A stretch of 64,000 bases of DNA, taken from positions 682,001 to 746,000 of the forward strand of contig CBDIDO010000002.1 of assembly GCA_965277735.1 (NCBI GenBank), written 5' to 3'. A model generated the notes under the pieces. It did no database searches. It had not been told where the DNA came from and saw only the letters and a program-made list of their open reading frames with translations. The DNA is from RH-AL1 sp965277735. Its GTDB lineage: Bacteria; Pseudomonadota; Alphaproteobacteria; Rhizobiales; Beijerinckiaceae. Within the stretch, counting starts at the first letter, position 1. Every line of letters starts with the position of its first letter. Positions 26,326 through 35,326 of this stretch are shown piece after piece. The position numbers were made by a program, and so were the translations under genes.

Positions 26326-27252
26326 TTACTGGAACAGCTTCAGGATGAGCTGGCTGTTCTGGTTGGCGACCGACAGGGCCTGCACGCCGAGCTGCTGCTG
26401 GGTCTGCAGGGCGCTGAGGCGCGTCGAGGCCTCGTTCATGTCCGCGTCGACCAGCGAGCTCACGCCGTTGGTGATCGAGTTGGAGAGCGAGGAGATGAAC
26501 GTCGACTGCAGGCTGATGTTGGTCTGCGACGCACCGAGCGACTCCGAAGCGGCGGTGACGTTGGAGAGCGCCGAGCCGATCGCAGAGATGTAGTTGGAGA
26601 GCGTTTGCGAGTCCGTCGTGGAGGAGACGTTCAGGGCGTTGGCGTCAGCGGAGCTGAGCGCGTAGATGTCCACCGTGGCCGCCGTCGTACCGACGGTCGT
26701 GTCGGCCGTCACGCCGATGGCGAACTTCGAGCCGGTGCCGGTGCCGAAGTTGCTCGAGGCGGTGTCGACCGAGAGGTAATTGACCTTGGTCGACGAGCCG
26801 GTCCCGGTAACCGTCGAGACGAACTGCGCGTTGGTCGAGCTGCCGTCGAGCAGGTTCACGCCGTTGAACGAGGCCGAACCGATCGCGCTCGCCAGCTGGT
26901 TCTGCAGCGCCTGGATCTGGGTGCCGATGGCGTTCTTGTCCGTGCCGGACTGCTTGGCGGAAACGAGAGCGTTCGAGATGCTGGTCAGGATGGTGGTCAG
27001 CTGCGACAGCGCCGATGTCGAGGTCGAGAGGACCGACGAGCCAAGGTTGAGCGAGTCGGTCACAGCCGACAGGTTGCTCGTCTGCGTCTTCATCTGCGTG
27101 GAGATCGAGTAGTAGGCGGCGTTGTCGCTCGCCGTCGAGATCTTAAGGCCGGTCGAGATTTCGTTCTGGACCTGAGCGAGATTCTGCTGCGTCGCGTTCA
27201 GGTTGGCGATGGCCGTCATCGCCGACATGTTGGTGAGAATGCTGTTGGTCAT
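26326..27252 (-). CDS. fliC: Flagellin
   Basis: A 308-residue flagellin. The N-terminal D0/D1 (MTNSILTNMSAMTAIANLNATQQNLAQVQNEISTGLKI..SDNAAYYSIS) and the C-terminal D1/D0 (LSNSITNGVSSLVDADMNEASTRLSALQTQQQLGVQALSVANQNSQLILKLFQ) are strongly conserved. The short variable middle (about residues 130-220) is rich in Ser/Thr/Asn, plausible sites for O-glycosylation. The start at 27252 is set by the conserved MTNSILTN. It has its own terminator and lies divergent from a glycosyltransferase gene. Confidence 0.95.
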   Translation of the reverse strand: MTNSILTNMSAMTAIANLNATQQNLAQVQNEISTGLKISTASDNAAYYSISTQMKTQTSNLSAVTDSLNLGSSVLSTSTSALSQLTTILTSISNALVSAKQSGTDKNAIGTQIQALQNQLASAIGSASFNGVNLLDGSSTNAQFVSTVTGTGSSTKVNYLSVDTASSNFGTGTGSKFAIGVTADTTVGTTAATVDIYALSSADANALNVSSTTDSQTLSNYISAIGSALSNVTAASESLGASQTNISLQSTFISSLSNSITNGVSSLVDADMNEASTRLSALQTQQQLGVQALSVANQNSQLILKLFQ

Positions 27253-27451
27253 GGTCTTTGCCCCCGAGTGGATGAGAAGGGACAGTCCGGGTCGAGCCGG
27301 CACGGGAGGGCGGCATCATGCCTTGGCGCCTTTTCAGCGGCCACCTTCCGTATGAGGACGATGCCGCATCGCCGCCTGACAAGACGTTAAAGCCGCAGTC
27401 GGCGAATCAGGTATAGTTAACGTTTGAAGAACCGATAGCCTGGCGATACCC

Positions 27452-28633
27452 GTGCCGACACAACACAAGAGGCTGAACGTTCTCGTCGAGGGCTGGCGTG
27501 GGATCAATCACTCGTTCGCGCTCGTCAATCAATATCAATTGCTCGAGCTCTTGAAGGACGAGAACTTCGCGCTGCATCATCGCGACGTGCCGTTCGCCCG
27601 ACGCGAATGGAGCGCGGCAGCCAACCCAGCAGGCTTCACCGCAACGCAGCAGGCGCGAATCAATGCGCTGAATGAATCCGGCGCCAGCGACGTCGACCGA
27701 GTCTACCGGATTAGCTCACCCTTCATCTCGATTACGCCTCGCGACACGCGCAAGACGATCACCTTCATGATCACCGAGACCGGATTGTCGTTCGAGCATT
27801 TCGTAGCGGGCCCACGTGTCGAGATTGAATCCTTCACGCGCGATGACAACCGTATCCAGACATCCAGCGCCTGGTCGGCCGATCGGATAGCCGACTGGGG
27901 TTTTCCACGCGATCGCATTCACGTCGTTCCCCTTGGTGTCGACACGGCGAGCTACGCGCCGCTCGCTTCGGCCGAACGTCAGCTCTGCCGCGGAACGCTC
28001 GGCGTGAAGGACGACGAGATCCTCTTCTTCTCGATTTCCGCGCCGTTTTGGAACAAGGGCCTGGATGTGGTGCTGCGCGCCTTCGCGCGCTTGCGGAAAC
28101 GACGCCGCAACGTGCGCCTCCTGCTGAAAGACCAGTACGACGTCTACAAAAGGTCAGGCAAAGACACGCTTGCCGTGCTTGCGGCGCAGGAGCCGGGGCT
28201 GATCGACCAGGACGTGGTCGGCGCGATCTCGTTCGCACAAGGCAACTTGTCGCGCGAGATCCTGCGCCTGATGTATTGCGCCGCCGACGCTTACGTTTCC
28301 TGCTATCGCGCCGAAGGGTTCAACCTGCCGGTGCTCGAGGCCATCGCGTGCGGGACGCCCGTCATCGTGACCGCGGGCGGGGCGACGGACGATTTCTGCG
28401 ACCAGCGGATCGCACTCCAGGTGCCCGGCTTGCCCGGAACACGCGACGACACGGAAACCCGCTTGATCGGCCGCTACATCGAGCCGAGGCTCGATGGCGT
28501 CATCGACGCCATGGACGCTATCGTGCTCGGAAGCATCGGGCTGTTTGATCAACGCACAGCCGCTCGCGCCGAGATCATCGAGCGCTGCTCTTGGTCAAGC
28601 GCAGCCCGCGCTGTCGCCACGCTGCTGCGATAG
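27452..28633 (+). CDS. Family 4 glycosyltransferase next to flagellin
   Basis: A 393-residue GT-B fold enzyme starting at GTG. The C-terminal half has the GT4 motif CYRAEGFNLPVLEAIACGTPVIVTAGG, containing the E-x7-E pair that binds the nucleotide sugar, and FSISAPFWNKGLDVVLRAFARLRKRR. Sugar donor and acceptor are unknown. The gene starts 199 bp from the flagellin start on the opposite strand and converges with a SPINDLY-like transferase with 85 bp of 3' overlap. A role in glycosylating flagellin or a surface glycan is inferred from position only. Confidence 0.8.
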   Translation: MPTQHKRLNVLVEGWRGINHSFALVNQYQLLELLKDENFALHHRDVPFARREWSAAANPAGFTATQQARINALNESGASDVDRVYRISSPFISITPRDTRKTITFMITETGLSFEHFVAGPRVEIESFTRDDNRIQTSSAWSADRIADWGFPRDRIHVVPLGVDTASYAPLASAERQLCRGTLGVKDDEILFFSISAPFWNKGLDVVLRAFARLRKRRRNVRLLLKDQYDVYKRSGKDTLAVLAAQEPGLIDQDVVGAISFAQGNLSREILRLMYCAADAYVSCYRAEGFNLPVLEAIACGTPVIVTAGGATDDFCDQRIALQVPGLPGTRDDTETRLIGRYIEPRLDGVIDAMDAIVLGSIGLFDQRTAARAEIIERCSWSSAARAVATLLR

Positions 28634-30897
28634 AGCGGCTTACCCCTGGCGCTCCGCGCGACGTCAAACGAGACCGGGCCGATCCCAGCGGCCGCAGCCT
28701 CGATCATTCCGGCGTAGGCGGATTCGAGATTTGCCGTGAAACGTTGCATATCGAACAGCGGGCTCGCCATTCGCGCGGCGGCCAGCTTGGAGCGCACCGT
28801 GTCGATCGCGCCGGGCTCGGTAGAGAGCCGCAGCGCGGTACGCTCGTAATCGTCGAGCGACGTCGTCACGAGCTCGTCGAGGCCGAGCGTCGAGAGCAGA
28901 CTGCCGGCCATCCGGCTCACATAGGTCTCGCCGATGCAGGTCACGACCGGCAGCCCCACCCAGAGCGCATCGTTGCACGTCGCGCCGGCCGCATAGGGAT
29001 GCGTGTCGAGGAAGAGATCCGCGCAGGCCATCCGCGTCAGGTAAAGCTCGAACGGCAGCGCTGCCGCGAAGACGATGCGCTCGGGCGCGATGCCGCGCTC
29101 GGCCGCACGCGCGAGCAGGTTCGCCTTCGCGCGCTCCGCCTTGCAATAGAGCCACAGCACGCTGCCGTCGACCGCCCAGAGCAGCCGCATCCAGGTGTCG
29201 AACACTTCGGGCGTGATCTTCACGGGGCTGTTGAAGCTGCAGAATACGAAGCCCGTCTCGGGCAAGCCGCATTCCGCGCGGGTCGGCGCGGGCACCAGCG
29301 TGGTGCGCGCGTTGTCGCCCGGCTGGTAGCTGTGCGGCATCCGCACGACCTTCTCGCTGTAGAAGCGTTCCGCACCATCGGGCACGAGGAAGCGATCGGC
29401 GACGATATAGTCGAAGGCATCCGTGCCCGAGGTGCCCGGCAGGCCGAGAAACGACACCTGCACCGGCGCGGGCCGCTCGGCGAGGATGTCGAAGCGCGAG
29501 CCGGCGGTCGGGCCGGTCAGGTCTACGAGGATGTCAATTTGATCCAAAACGATTCGTCGTGCCGCGTCGGCATCGGAGACCTTGTCCAGATCGATGAAGC
29601 AATCGAACGCCTCGGCGTAGCGCGCGCGCAGCGGCGTCATCTCGGCGGGACCGAGCGAATAGCCGAAGATCTCAAAGCCCGCGCGATCGTGAAGCCGGAT
29701 CACGTCCGGCATGAGGTGACCGATGGGATGGTCGCGGAAGTCGGCCGAGATGTATCCGATCCGCAGGCGGCGGCGCCCTTCGACCAGCGCGAGGGCACGC
29801 ACCGGTTTCCGCGAATCGTATTTTGCCATGGCGGATCGTGCGTAGGCGAGCTGCTCGTCGCCCGAGGCGGAGACGGCCATAAGCACGATCATGAAATTGG
29901 TGCCGTCGCAGGCCATGGTGCGAATCGTCTGCGCATCGGCGGCGCCGGTGGTCCAGTCACAGAGGTGGCGCCGCACCTTGGTCAGCTCGATCTTTGCCTC
30001 CTTGAGGCTCGGATCGCGCCGGAGCGCCTCGTCGAACGCGTCCTGCGCCTCGTCGTAGCGGGAGCGCGACGAGAGGATCGAACCGATGTTGCTGTAGGCG
30101 GGCGCGAAGCCGGGCTGCTGCACGGTGAGCTCGCGCAGGACCGCGAGGGCGTTCTCCCAATCGCCGCGCATGTTGAGCACGACGCCGACGTTGTTGACGA
30201 TCGGGCCAGAGGCCGGCGCCAGCAGCGCGGCCTTCACGCAAAGCGCGGCGGCTTCGTCGAGGTCGTTGTCGATCGAGTGCAGCGCCTTCAGGATGCCGAG
30301 GCTCGACAGCGCCGAAGGATCTTCCGGACTCAGACGGACCACCTCGGCAAAGGCGTCGATCGCCTCGCCCATGCGGCGCAGCCGCTGCAGCAGCTCGGCC
30401 TTCGCGCTCCAGAGCTTCACGTCGTCCGGCGTCGCGGCGATCAGACGATCGTAGATCGCGATAGCCTCGGCCTCGCGCCCGCAGCGCTCGAGCGCGAAAG
30501 CAAGGCTGGCGCGAAGGTCCGAACGCTGCGGATGCCGTTTCAAAATGGCCTCGAACGTGCGCGCCGCGCCGGCGAAATCCTCCAGCCTCTGCTGCGCGGT
30601 GGCGAGGTTCAGCTGCGCGTTGAGATGGTGCGGCGCGAGGCGCAGAGCCTTGCCGCAAGCCTCGACCGCCTCGACGCTCCGGCCCGTCTCATGCAGGATC
30701 GCGGCGAGGTTCGACCAGGCCATCGCCTGCGACGGATCGAGCGCCAGCAGCGTGCGATACCCCGTCTCCGCGCTCGCATATTCGCTGCGTTGGTGGTGAG
30801 CGAGCGCCGCCTGAAACAGGCTCGACAGAGCATTGTCCTGTCGCGGTGCGATGACAACGGGAGAGCGTCGACCCTGCCGAGATTTGCTTGATGCCAT
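28549..30897 (-). CDS. TPR protein with O-GlcNAc transferase/SPINDLY-type domain
   Basis: A 782-residue protein. Residues about 20-330 are tandem TPR units (for example AETGYRTLLALDPSQAMAWSNLAAILHETGR). The C-terminal half is a SPINDLY/OGT-type GT41 catalytic region: RIGYISADFRDHPIGHLMPDVIRLHDRAGFEIFGYSLG, DILVDLTGPTAGSRFDILAERPAPVQVSFLGLPGTSG, HSYQPGD, and the GT-B motif DLFLDTHPYAAGATCNDALWVGLPVVT. Enzymes of this class transfer a sugar to Ser/Thr of proteins; in bacteria several lie near flagellin genes. The ATG at 30897 gives MASSKSRQGRR. Confidence 0.85.
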   Translation of the reverse strand: MASSKSRQGRRSPVVIAPRQDNALSSLFQAALAHHQRSEYASAETGYRTLLALDPSQAMAWSNLAAILHETGRSVEAVEACGKALRLAPHHLNAQLNLATAQQRLEDFAGAARTFEAILKRHPQRSDLRASLAFALERCGREAEAIAIYDRLIAATPDDVKLWSAKAELLQRLRRMGEAIDAFAEVVRLSPEDPSALSSLGILKALHSIDNDLDEAAALCVKAALLAPASGPIVNNVGVVLNMRGDWENALAVLRELTVQQPGFAPAYSNIGSILSSRSRYDEAQDAFDEALRRDPSLKEAKIELTKVRRHLCDWTTGAADAQTIRTMACDGTNFMIVLMAVSASGDEQLAYARSAMAKYDSRKPVRALALVEGRRRLRIGYISADFRDHPIGHLMPDVIRLHDRAGFEIFGYSLGPAEMTPLRARYAEAFDCFIDLDKVSDADAARRIVLDQIDILVDLTGPTAGSRFDILAERPAPVQVSFLGLPGTSGTDAFDYIVADRFLVPDGAERFYSEKVVRMPHSYQPGDNARTTLVPAPTRAECGLPETGFVFCSFNSPVKITPEVFDTWMRLLWAVDGSVLWLYCKAERAKANLLARAAERGIAPERIVFAAALPFELYLTRMACADLFLDTHPYAAGATCNDALWVGLPVVTCIGETYVSRMAGSLLSTLGLDELVTTSLDDYERTALRLSTEPGAIDTVRSKLAAARMASPLFDMQRFTANLESAYAGMIEAAAAGIGPVSFDVARSARGKPLYRSSVATARAALDQEQRSMISARAAVR

Positions 30898-31022
30898 GCT
30901 GCGCCAACCGTGCCCTTCGAGCCGTCGGCCAAGCCGACAGGCGTCGTTGGGCGGCGGCATCGCAAGATCGGGCGTTAACCTTAGTAAAGGGTTAAGCGCG
31001 CTCCCCTCTCGGCCAACAAAGA

Positions 31023-31048
31023 AAAAGGCGGCCCTGCAGCCGCCTTTT
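31023..31048 (-). terminator. Rho-independent terminator of rpoH
   Basis: The stem AAAAGGCGGC / GCCGCCTTTT with a 6-base loop lies 25-50 bp beyond the rpoH stop. Read on the minus strand it ends in TTTTTCTTTG, a proper T-tract. Its symmetric A/T ends would also allow plus-strand termination. Confidence 0.85.
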
Positions 31049-31072
31049 GGTGTTTAGTCGCGATGCACCCGT

Positions 31073-31981
31073 TCACGCCGTCGCGTGCGCGACCTGCGGG
31101 GCCTTCGGCGGGATCGCTTCGATCGTCGCCATGCCGCTCTTCACGGCGGCCTGCACCTTCTCGAAAGCGCGCACCTCGATCTGGCGGACGCGCTCGCGCG
31201 AGATGTCGAACTCGTCGGACAGATCCTCGAGCGTGATCGGGTCGTCTGATAGACGACGCGCCTCGAAGATGCGGCGCTCGCGTTCGTTCAGCACGCCGAG
31301 CGCGCTGCGCAGGGCGCCAAGACGGTTGTCGGTCTCCTCGCGGTCGGCCAGGATCTTCTCCTGGCTCTGCGAATCGTCGACCAGCCAATCCTGCCACTCG
31401 CCTTCGCCCTCTTCGCGCAGCGGCGCGTTGAGCGAGGCGTCGCCGGACATGCGGCGGTTCATGTCGATGACGTCCTGCTTCGAGACGCCGAGCCGCGTCG
31501 AGATGATTTCGACCTGGTCGGGCCGCAGATCGCCTTCCTCGAGCGCAGAGATCTGGCTCTTCGCCTTGCGCAGGTTGAAGAACAGCTTCTTCTGGCTTGC
31601 GGTGGTGCCCATCTTCACGAGCGACCACGACCGCAGGATGTACTCTTGTATCGAGGCACGGATCCACCACATGGCGTAGGTCGCCAGGCGGAAGCCTTTG
31701 TCGGGCTCGAAACGCTTCACGGCTTGCATCAGGCCGACGTTGCCTTCCGAGATGACCTCGCCGATCGGCAGGCCGTAGCCGCGATAGCCCATCGCGATCT
31801 TGGCGACGAGACGCAGATGCGACGTGACGAGTTGATGCGCCGCGTCGGGGTCCTCGTGGGACTTCCATCGCTTGGCTAGCATGTATTCCTGCTCCGGCTG
31901 GAGCATGGGAAACTTGCGGATCTCGTTCAGGTAGCGGGACAGCCCGCTCTCGCTGGAGATCATCGGTAAAGCAGCGGCCAT
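31073..31981 (-). CDS. rpoH: Heat-shock sigma factor RpoH
   Basis: A 302-residue sigma-70 family factor. Region 2 reads AHQLVTSHLRLVAKIAMGYRGYGLPIGEVISEGNVGLMQAVKRFEPDKGFRLATYAMWWIRASIQEYIL; the RpoH box QKKLFFNLRKAK is at about residue 130; region 4.2 reads ITLEDLSDEFDISRERVRQIEVRAFEKVQ. The RpoH box distinguishes it from RpoD. It directs transcription of chaperone and protease genes. It is a single-gene unit with its own terminator. Confidence 0.94.
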   Translation of the reverse strand: MAAALPMISSESGLSRYLNEIRKFPMLQPEQEYMLAKRWKSHEDPDAAHQLVTSHLRLVAKIAMGYRGYGLPIGEVISEGNVGLMQAVKRFEPDKGFRLATYAMWWIRASIQEYILRSWSLVKMGTTASQKKLFFNLRKAKSQISALEEGDLRPDQVEIISTRLGVSKQDVIDMNRRMSGDASLNAPLREEGEGEWQDWLVDDSQSQEKILADREETDNRLGALRSALGVLNERERRIFEARRLSDDPITLEDLSDEFDISRERVRQIEVRAFEKVQAAVKSGMATIEAIPPKAPQVAHATA

Positions 31982-32381
31982 TCATCCTCCTTGGGCCTCC
32001 GGTTCGGCAGGCCCGCCTGTACCGCCACATTCACGCGTCGGCGGCACAACTCGCTCAAATGGACATCCGTCAGCCTTGGTTTAAGGGCCGAGCTGTCCGC
32101 GCGGCATTACAAGTTCGCAAGCTTCGACTGACGGTTACGGTTCTTGCGCCATTCGCTCAGGAAAGTCCGAACCCGCCGTTTCGGTTGCACGCGGGCTCGC
32201 GAGACCCGGCATGCGCAATTCGCATGGCCTCGTCACACGGCATCGCCGGCCCCTTCTGTGGCGCGCCATTGGGCACAACACGGGGCGCCGGGAAGTTTTG
32301 CCCGGTGTACTGGGCGTGAAATTGTGATGTGATTGCAGGCACGTCGGGTGAACCGACCGCCACAGACCAACCTCGACCGGC
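31982..32381. other. Intergenic region between divergent rpoH and a histidine kinase gene
   Basis: About 400 bp without a convincing gene. It must hold the rpoH promoter and that of the two-component operon. Small open frames here have no ribosome binding site or recognisable product. I see no tRNA fold or clear operator. Confidence 0.5.
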
Positions 32382-33740
32382 ATGACGATCCAACGCCGTT
32401 TGGCGATCTCCTTCACGCTTGTCCTGGCCCTGAGCCTCGCCATGGGGCTGGGGCTGACTTACGGGCACGTCCTGTCGAAGGTGCGCACCGAGACGCAGGC
32501 CGCGCTCAACGTTGGCGCGGATTCGGTGAAGAGCTCCCTGGATCTGCCGGCGCGTATCAACGACCCGCGCGACGCGTTGCTTCGTGTCGTCACCGACTTC
32601 GACGGCGACCGCCACGTGCGCGCGGTCCTCACGGCGCCCGACGGGTCGATCCTGGCCCAATCGCGCCCGCTGGCGCCGGACGAGGCGGCGCCGCACTGGT
32701 TCACCACGCTCGTGGCGTCGGCGCCTGCGCGCCTCGAGATCCCGCTGCCGCCGGCGCTGGCCGGCCTCGGTCGCCTGACCCTGCAGACGGATTCGCACAA
32801 CGAGGTCGCCGAGGCGTGGAGCGACACGCGGCTCACACTCACCATCCTGGCCTTCTTCTTCACGATGGTCCTGCTGCTCGCCTTCGCCACCGTGAAGGGC
32901 GCCCTGGCGCCGCTGCGCGAGATCGGGCAGGCGCTCAACCGGGTCGGGTCCGGCGATTACTCGACCCGGCTGGCCGCGCCGGTCGCGACCGAACTCGAGC
33001 CGCTGCGCGACGGCTTCAACCGCATGGCGGAACGGCTCGAGGACATGGGCGTGCAGAACCGTGCGCTCAACGAGCAGATCCTCAATCTGCAGGAAGAGGA
33101 ACGCTCCGAGCTGGCGCGCGACCTCCATGACGACGTCGCGCCGTTCCTGTTCAGCGTCGGCGCCGACGCGGCGATGATCCGGCAGTTCCTCGCCAAGGGC
33201 GACAACGACGCCGTGGGCCCCCGCGCGGAAGCGATCGCCGAGTCGGTCAAGCACATGCAGCGTCACCTGAAGGACGTGCTGCGCCGCCTTGCGCCCGGAG
33301 CGCTGCTCGACCTCGGGCTGCCCGGCGCGATCGACAATCTCGTGTCCTTCTGGCGCAGCCGCCAGCCCGGCCTCGCCATCGAGATCGAGGTCTCGGGCGA
33401 CCCGATCGACCCGCCGCTCGACGCCGTCGCTTTCCGCCTCGTGCAGGAATCCTTCTCGAACGCGATCCGCCATGGCGCGCCGCGCACGATCGAGGTGACG
33501 ATCGATGCCGATGACATGCAGGCCGTGATCGTCGTCGAGGACGACGGCAAGGGCTTCCCTACGGCGACACCCACCTTCGGCTTCGGCCTCACGGGCATGC
33601 AGGAGCGCGTCCGCTCGGTCGGCGGCACCTTCCTGGTGAGCAATCGCCCGGGCGGCCGCGGCGCGCGGGTCGAAGCGCGATTGCCCGTCCGCCAGCGCAG
33701 ACCCTCCGACTCCTCGCAGACCCTGGAAATGCCCGCATGA
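32382..33740 (+). CDS. Sensor histidine kinase, NarX/UhpB type (HisKA_3)
   Basis: A 452-residue membrane sensor. TM1 lies at about residues 9-27 and TM2 at about 153-172, with a periplasmic sensor domain between. A HAMP linker follows (APLREIGQALNRVGSGDYSTRL), then the HisKA_3 motif EERSELARDLHDDVAPFLFSVG with His249 and the GHKL ATPase domain (QESFSNAIRHGAPRTIEV, VEDDGKGFP, GFGLTGMQERVRSVGG). Signal unknown. It overlaps the response regulator gene by 4 bp (ATGA), so the two form a cognate pair. Confidence 0.9.
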   Translation: MTIQRRLAISFTLVLALSLAMGLGLTYGHVLSKVRTETQAALNVGADSVKSSLDLPARINDPRDALLRVVTDFDGDRHVRAVLTAPDGSILAQSRPLAPDEAAPHWFTTLVASAPARLEIPLPPALAGLGRLTLQTDSHNEVAEAWSDTRLTLTILAFFFTMVLLLAFATVKGALAPLREIGQALNRVGSGDYSTRLAAPVATELEPLRDGFNRMAERLEDMGVQNRALNEQILNLQEEERSELARDLHDDVAPFLFSVGADAAMIRQFLAKGDNDAVGPRAEAIAESVKHMQRHLKDVLRRLAPGALLDLGLPGAIDNLVSFWRSRQPGLAIEIEVSGDPIDPPLDAVAFRLVQESFSNAIRHGAPRTIEVTIDADDMQAVIVVEDDGKGFPTATPTFGFGLTGMQERVRSVGGTFLVSNRPGGRGARVEARLPVRQRRPSDSSQTLEMPA

Positions 33741-34354
33741 AGCTCCTGCTCGTCGACGACCACGCCGTGGTGCGGGAGGGGGTGCGACGGCTGCTCTCCG
33801 TGTCGCTCGAAGCGACATTGCTCGAAGCCCAGACGGGTCGCGAGGCCCTCACCGTGTTCCGGGCCGAGAAGCCGGAGGTGGTGATCCTCGATCTCAACCT
33901 GCCCGGCTCGGGCGGCCTCGACCTCCTCCGCCGGCTCCTGATCGAGGATCCAAAGACCAAGGTCCTGATCTTCTCGATGCACACGACCCCGCTCTATGTC
34001 GCGCGGGCGCTGCAGGCCGGTGCCAAGGGCTACATCTCGAAGAGCGCCGGCGCCGAGGAGCTCGTCGAGGCGATCCGCACCGTGATGGCCGGCGGCAAGT
34101 ACGTCGAGCGCGAGCTGGCGGCCGACCTCGCCGTCAACGTCCTGGGCTCGGACGATTCCGGCAAGCCGCTGTCGCCGCGCGAGCTCGACATCATGCGCCT
34201 GCTCGCCAAGGGCAAGGGGCTGTCCGACATCGCCGACGCGCTGGGCATCTCCTACAAGACCGTCGCCAACACCTGCACCTCGATCAAGCACAAGCTGCTC
34301 GTCGACCGCACCAGCGACCTGATCCGCCTCGCCGTCGAGATGCACGCGTCTTGA
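33737..34354 (+). CDS. LuxR/NarL-family response regulator
   Basis: A 205-residue regulator. The receiver is MKLLLVDDHAVVREGVRRLL with acceptor Asp52 in VVILDLNLPGSGG and the conserved Lys in AGAKGYISKSA. The C-terminal LuxR-type HTH is LSPRELDIMRLLAKGKGLSDIADALGISYKTVANTCTSIKHKL. Translation is coupled to the upstream kinase. Targets are unknown; nothing downstream on the same strand belongs to the operon. Confidence 0.92.
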   Translation: MKLLLVDDHAVVREGVRRLLSVSLEATLLEAQTGREALTVFRAEKPEVVILDLNLPGSGGLDLLRRLLIEDPKTKVLIFSMHTTPLYVARALQAGAKGYISKSAGAEELVEAIRTVMAGGKYVERELAADLAVNVLGSDDSGKPLSPRELDIMRLLAKGKGLSDIADALGISYKTVANTCTSIKHKLLVDRTSDLIRLAVEMHAS

Positions 34355-34364
34355 GGCGCTGTAT

Positions 34365-35273
34365 CTAGCCCAGCGCCTGCGAATAATCCGGCATGGCCGG
34401 CGTCGCCGGGCCGGCCGGCTCGAGCTCGCCGTTGGCGCGCCTCCGGTCGGGGTGCGCGGGATAGACGCCGAGCACGCGGATCTCCTCGCAATAGAAGGCG
34501 AGCTCTTCGAGCGCGCGCGCGAGCCCCGGGCTGTAGGGATGCCCGTCGACGTCCGCGAGGAACTGCGTGGCCGTGAACGCGCCGCCGACCATGTAGCTCT
34601 CGAGCTTGGTCATGTTGACGCCGTTGGTCGCGAAACCACCGAGCGCCTTGTAGAGCGCCGCCGGCACGTTGCGCACGCGGAACACGAAGGTCGTCACCGT
34701 CGGCGTCGTCGGGGCCTCGGGCCATTGCGGCACCGGCGAGAGCACGACGAAGCGCGTCGTGTTGTGCGACTCGTCCTCGACGTTCTCGGCCAGGATCTCG
34801 AGCCCGTAGATCTCGGCGGCGAGCTTCGGCGCGATCGAGGCGCGCGTGGCATCGCCCCATTCGGCTACCTCGCGCGCCGAGCCGGCCGTGTCGGCGGTCA
34901 CCACCGGCTTCAGCCCGCGCGCGCGGATCGCCTTGCGGCACTGACCCAACGCGTGGACGTGGCTGTAGACGCTCGTCAGCCCCTCCGCCGTCGCGCCCTT
35001 TACGGCCATCAGCTGGAAGTGGATCGGCAGGAAATATTCCGCGACGATGAACAGGCCCGAAGCCGGCAACAGCGTGTGGATGTCGGCGACGCGCCCGGCG
35101 ATCGTGTTCTCGATCGGGATCATCGCGAGGCCGGCGCGCCCCTCGTTCACCGCGGCGAGCGCGTCCTCGAACGTCGCGCAGGGCAGCGGCGTCCATTTCG
35201 GGTAGGCGTCCTGGCAGGCGATTTGCGAGTTGGCGCCGGGCTCGCCCTGGTAGGCGATGGTCTTGCTGGTCAT
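34365..35273 (-). CDS. pheA: Prephenate dehydratase
   Basis: A 302-residue monofunctional enzyme converting prephenate to phenylpyruvate in phenylalanine synthesis. The catalytic domain (IAYQGEPGANSQIACQDAYP, AMIPIENTIAGRVADIHTLL) ends with the active-site motif NTTRFVVLS. A C-terminal ACT domain (TFVFRVRNVPAALYKALGGFATNGVNMTKLESYMVGGAFTATQFLADVDGHP) gives feedback inhibition by phenylalanine. The ATG at 35273 gives MTSKTIAYQGEPG. It converges with the response regulator gene with a 10 bp gap. Confidence 0.94.
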   Translation of the reverse strand: MTSKTIAYQGEPGANSQIACQDAYPKWTPLPCATFEDALAAVNEGRAGLAMIPIENTIAGRVADIHTLLPASGLFIVAEYFLPIHFQLMAVKGATAEGLTSVYSHVHALGQCRKAIRARGLKPVVTADTAGSAREVAEWGDATRASIAPKLAAEIYGLEILAENVEDESHNTTRFVVLSPVPQWPEAPTTPTVTTFVFRVRNVPAALYKALGGFATNGVNMTKLESYMVGGAFTATQFLADVDGHPYSPGLARALEELAFYCEEIRVLGVYPAHPDRRRANGELEPAGPATPAMPDYSQALG

Positions 35274-35326
35274 GGCCGTTCTATGGACCGAAATCGGTAC
35301 CGACGGTAGACCCAGAGCAACGTCGG

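Noticed and set aside
27253..27451. A sigma-28 or sigma-54 promoter in front of flagellin
   Set aside because: I could not find a clear match to either consensus with proper spacing, so none is listed.
30975..30995. TTAACC/GGTTAA inverted repeat upstream of the SPINDLY-like gene as a CtrA box
   Set aside because: On the minus strand it reads TTAA-N7-CTAAG, and on the plus strand the second half-site fails; too weak to call.
32059..32319. Small plus-strand open frame in the rpoH/histidine-kinase gap
   Set aside because: No ribosome binding site, no recognisable sequence, and Pro/Arg-rich composition typical of random high-GC frames.
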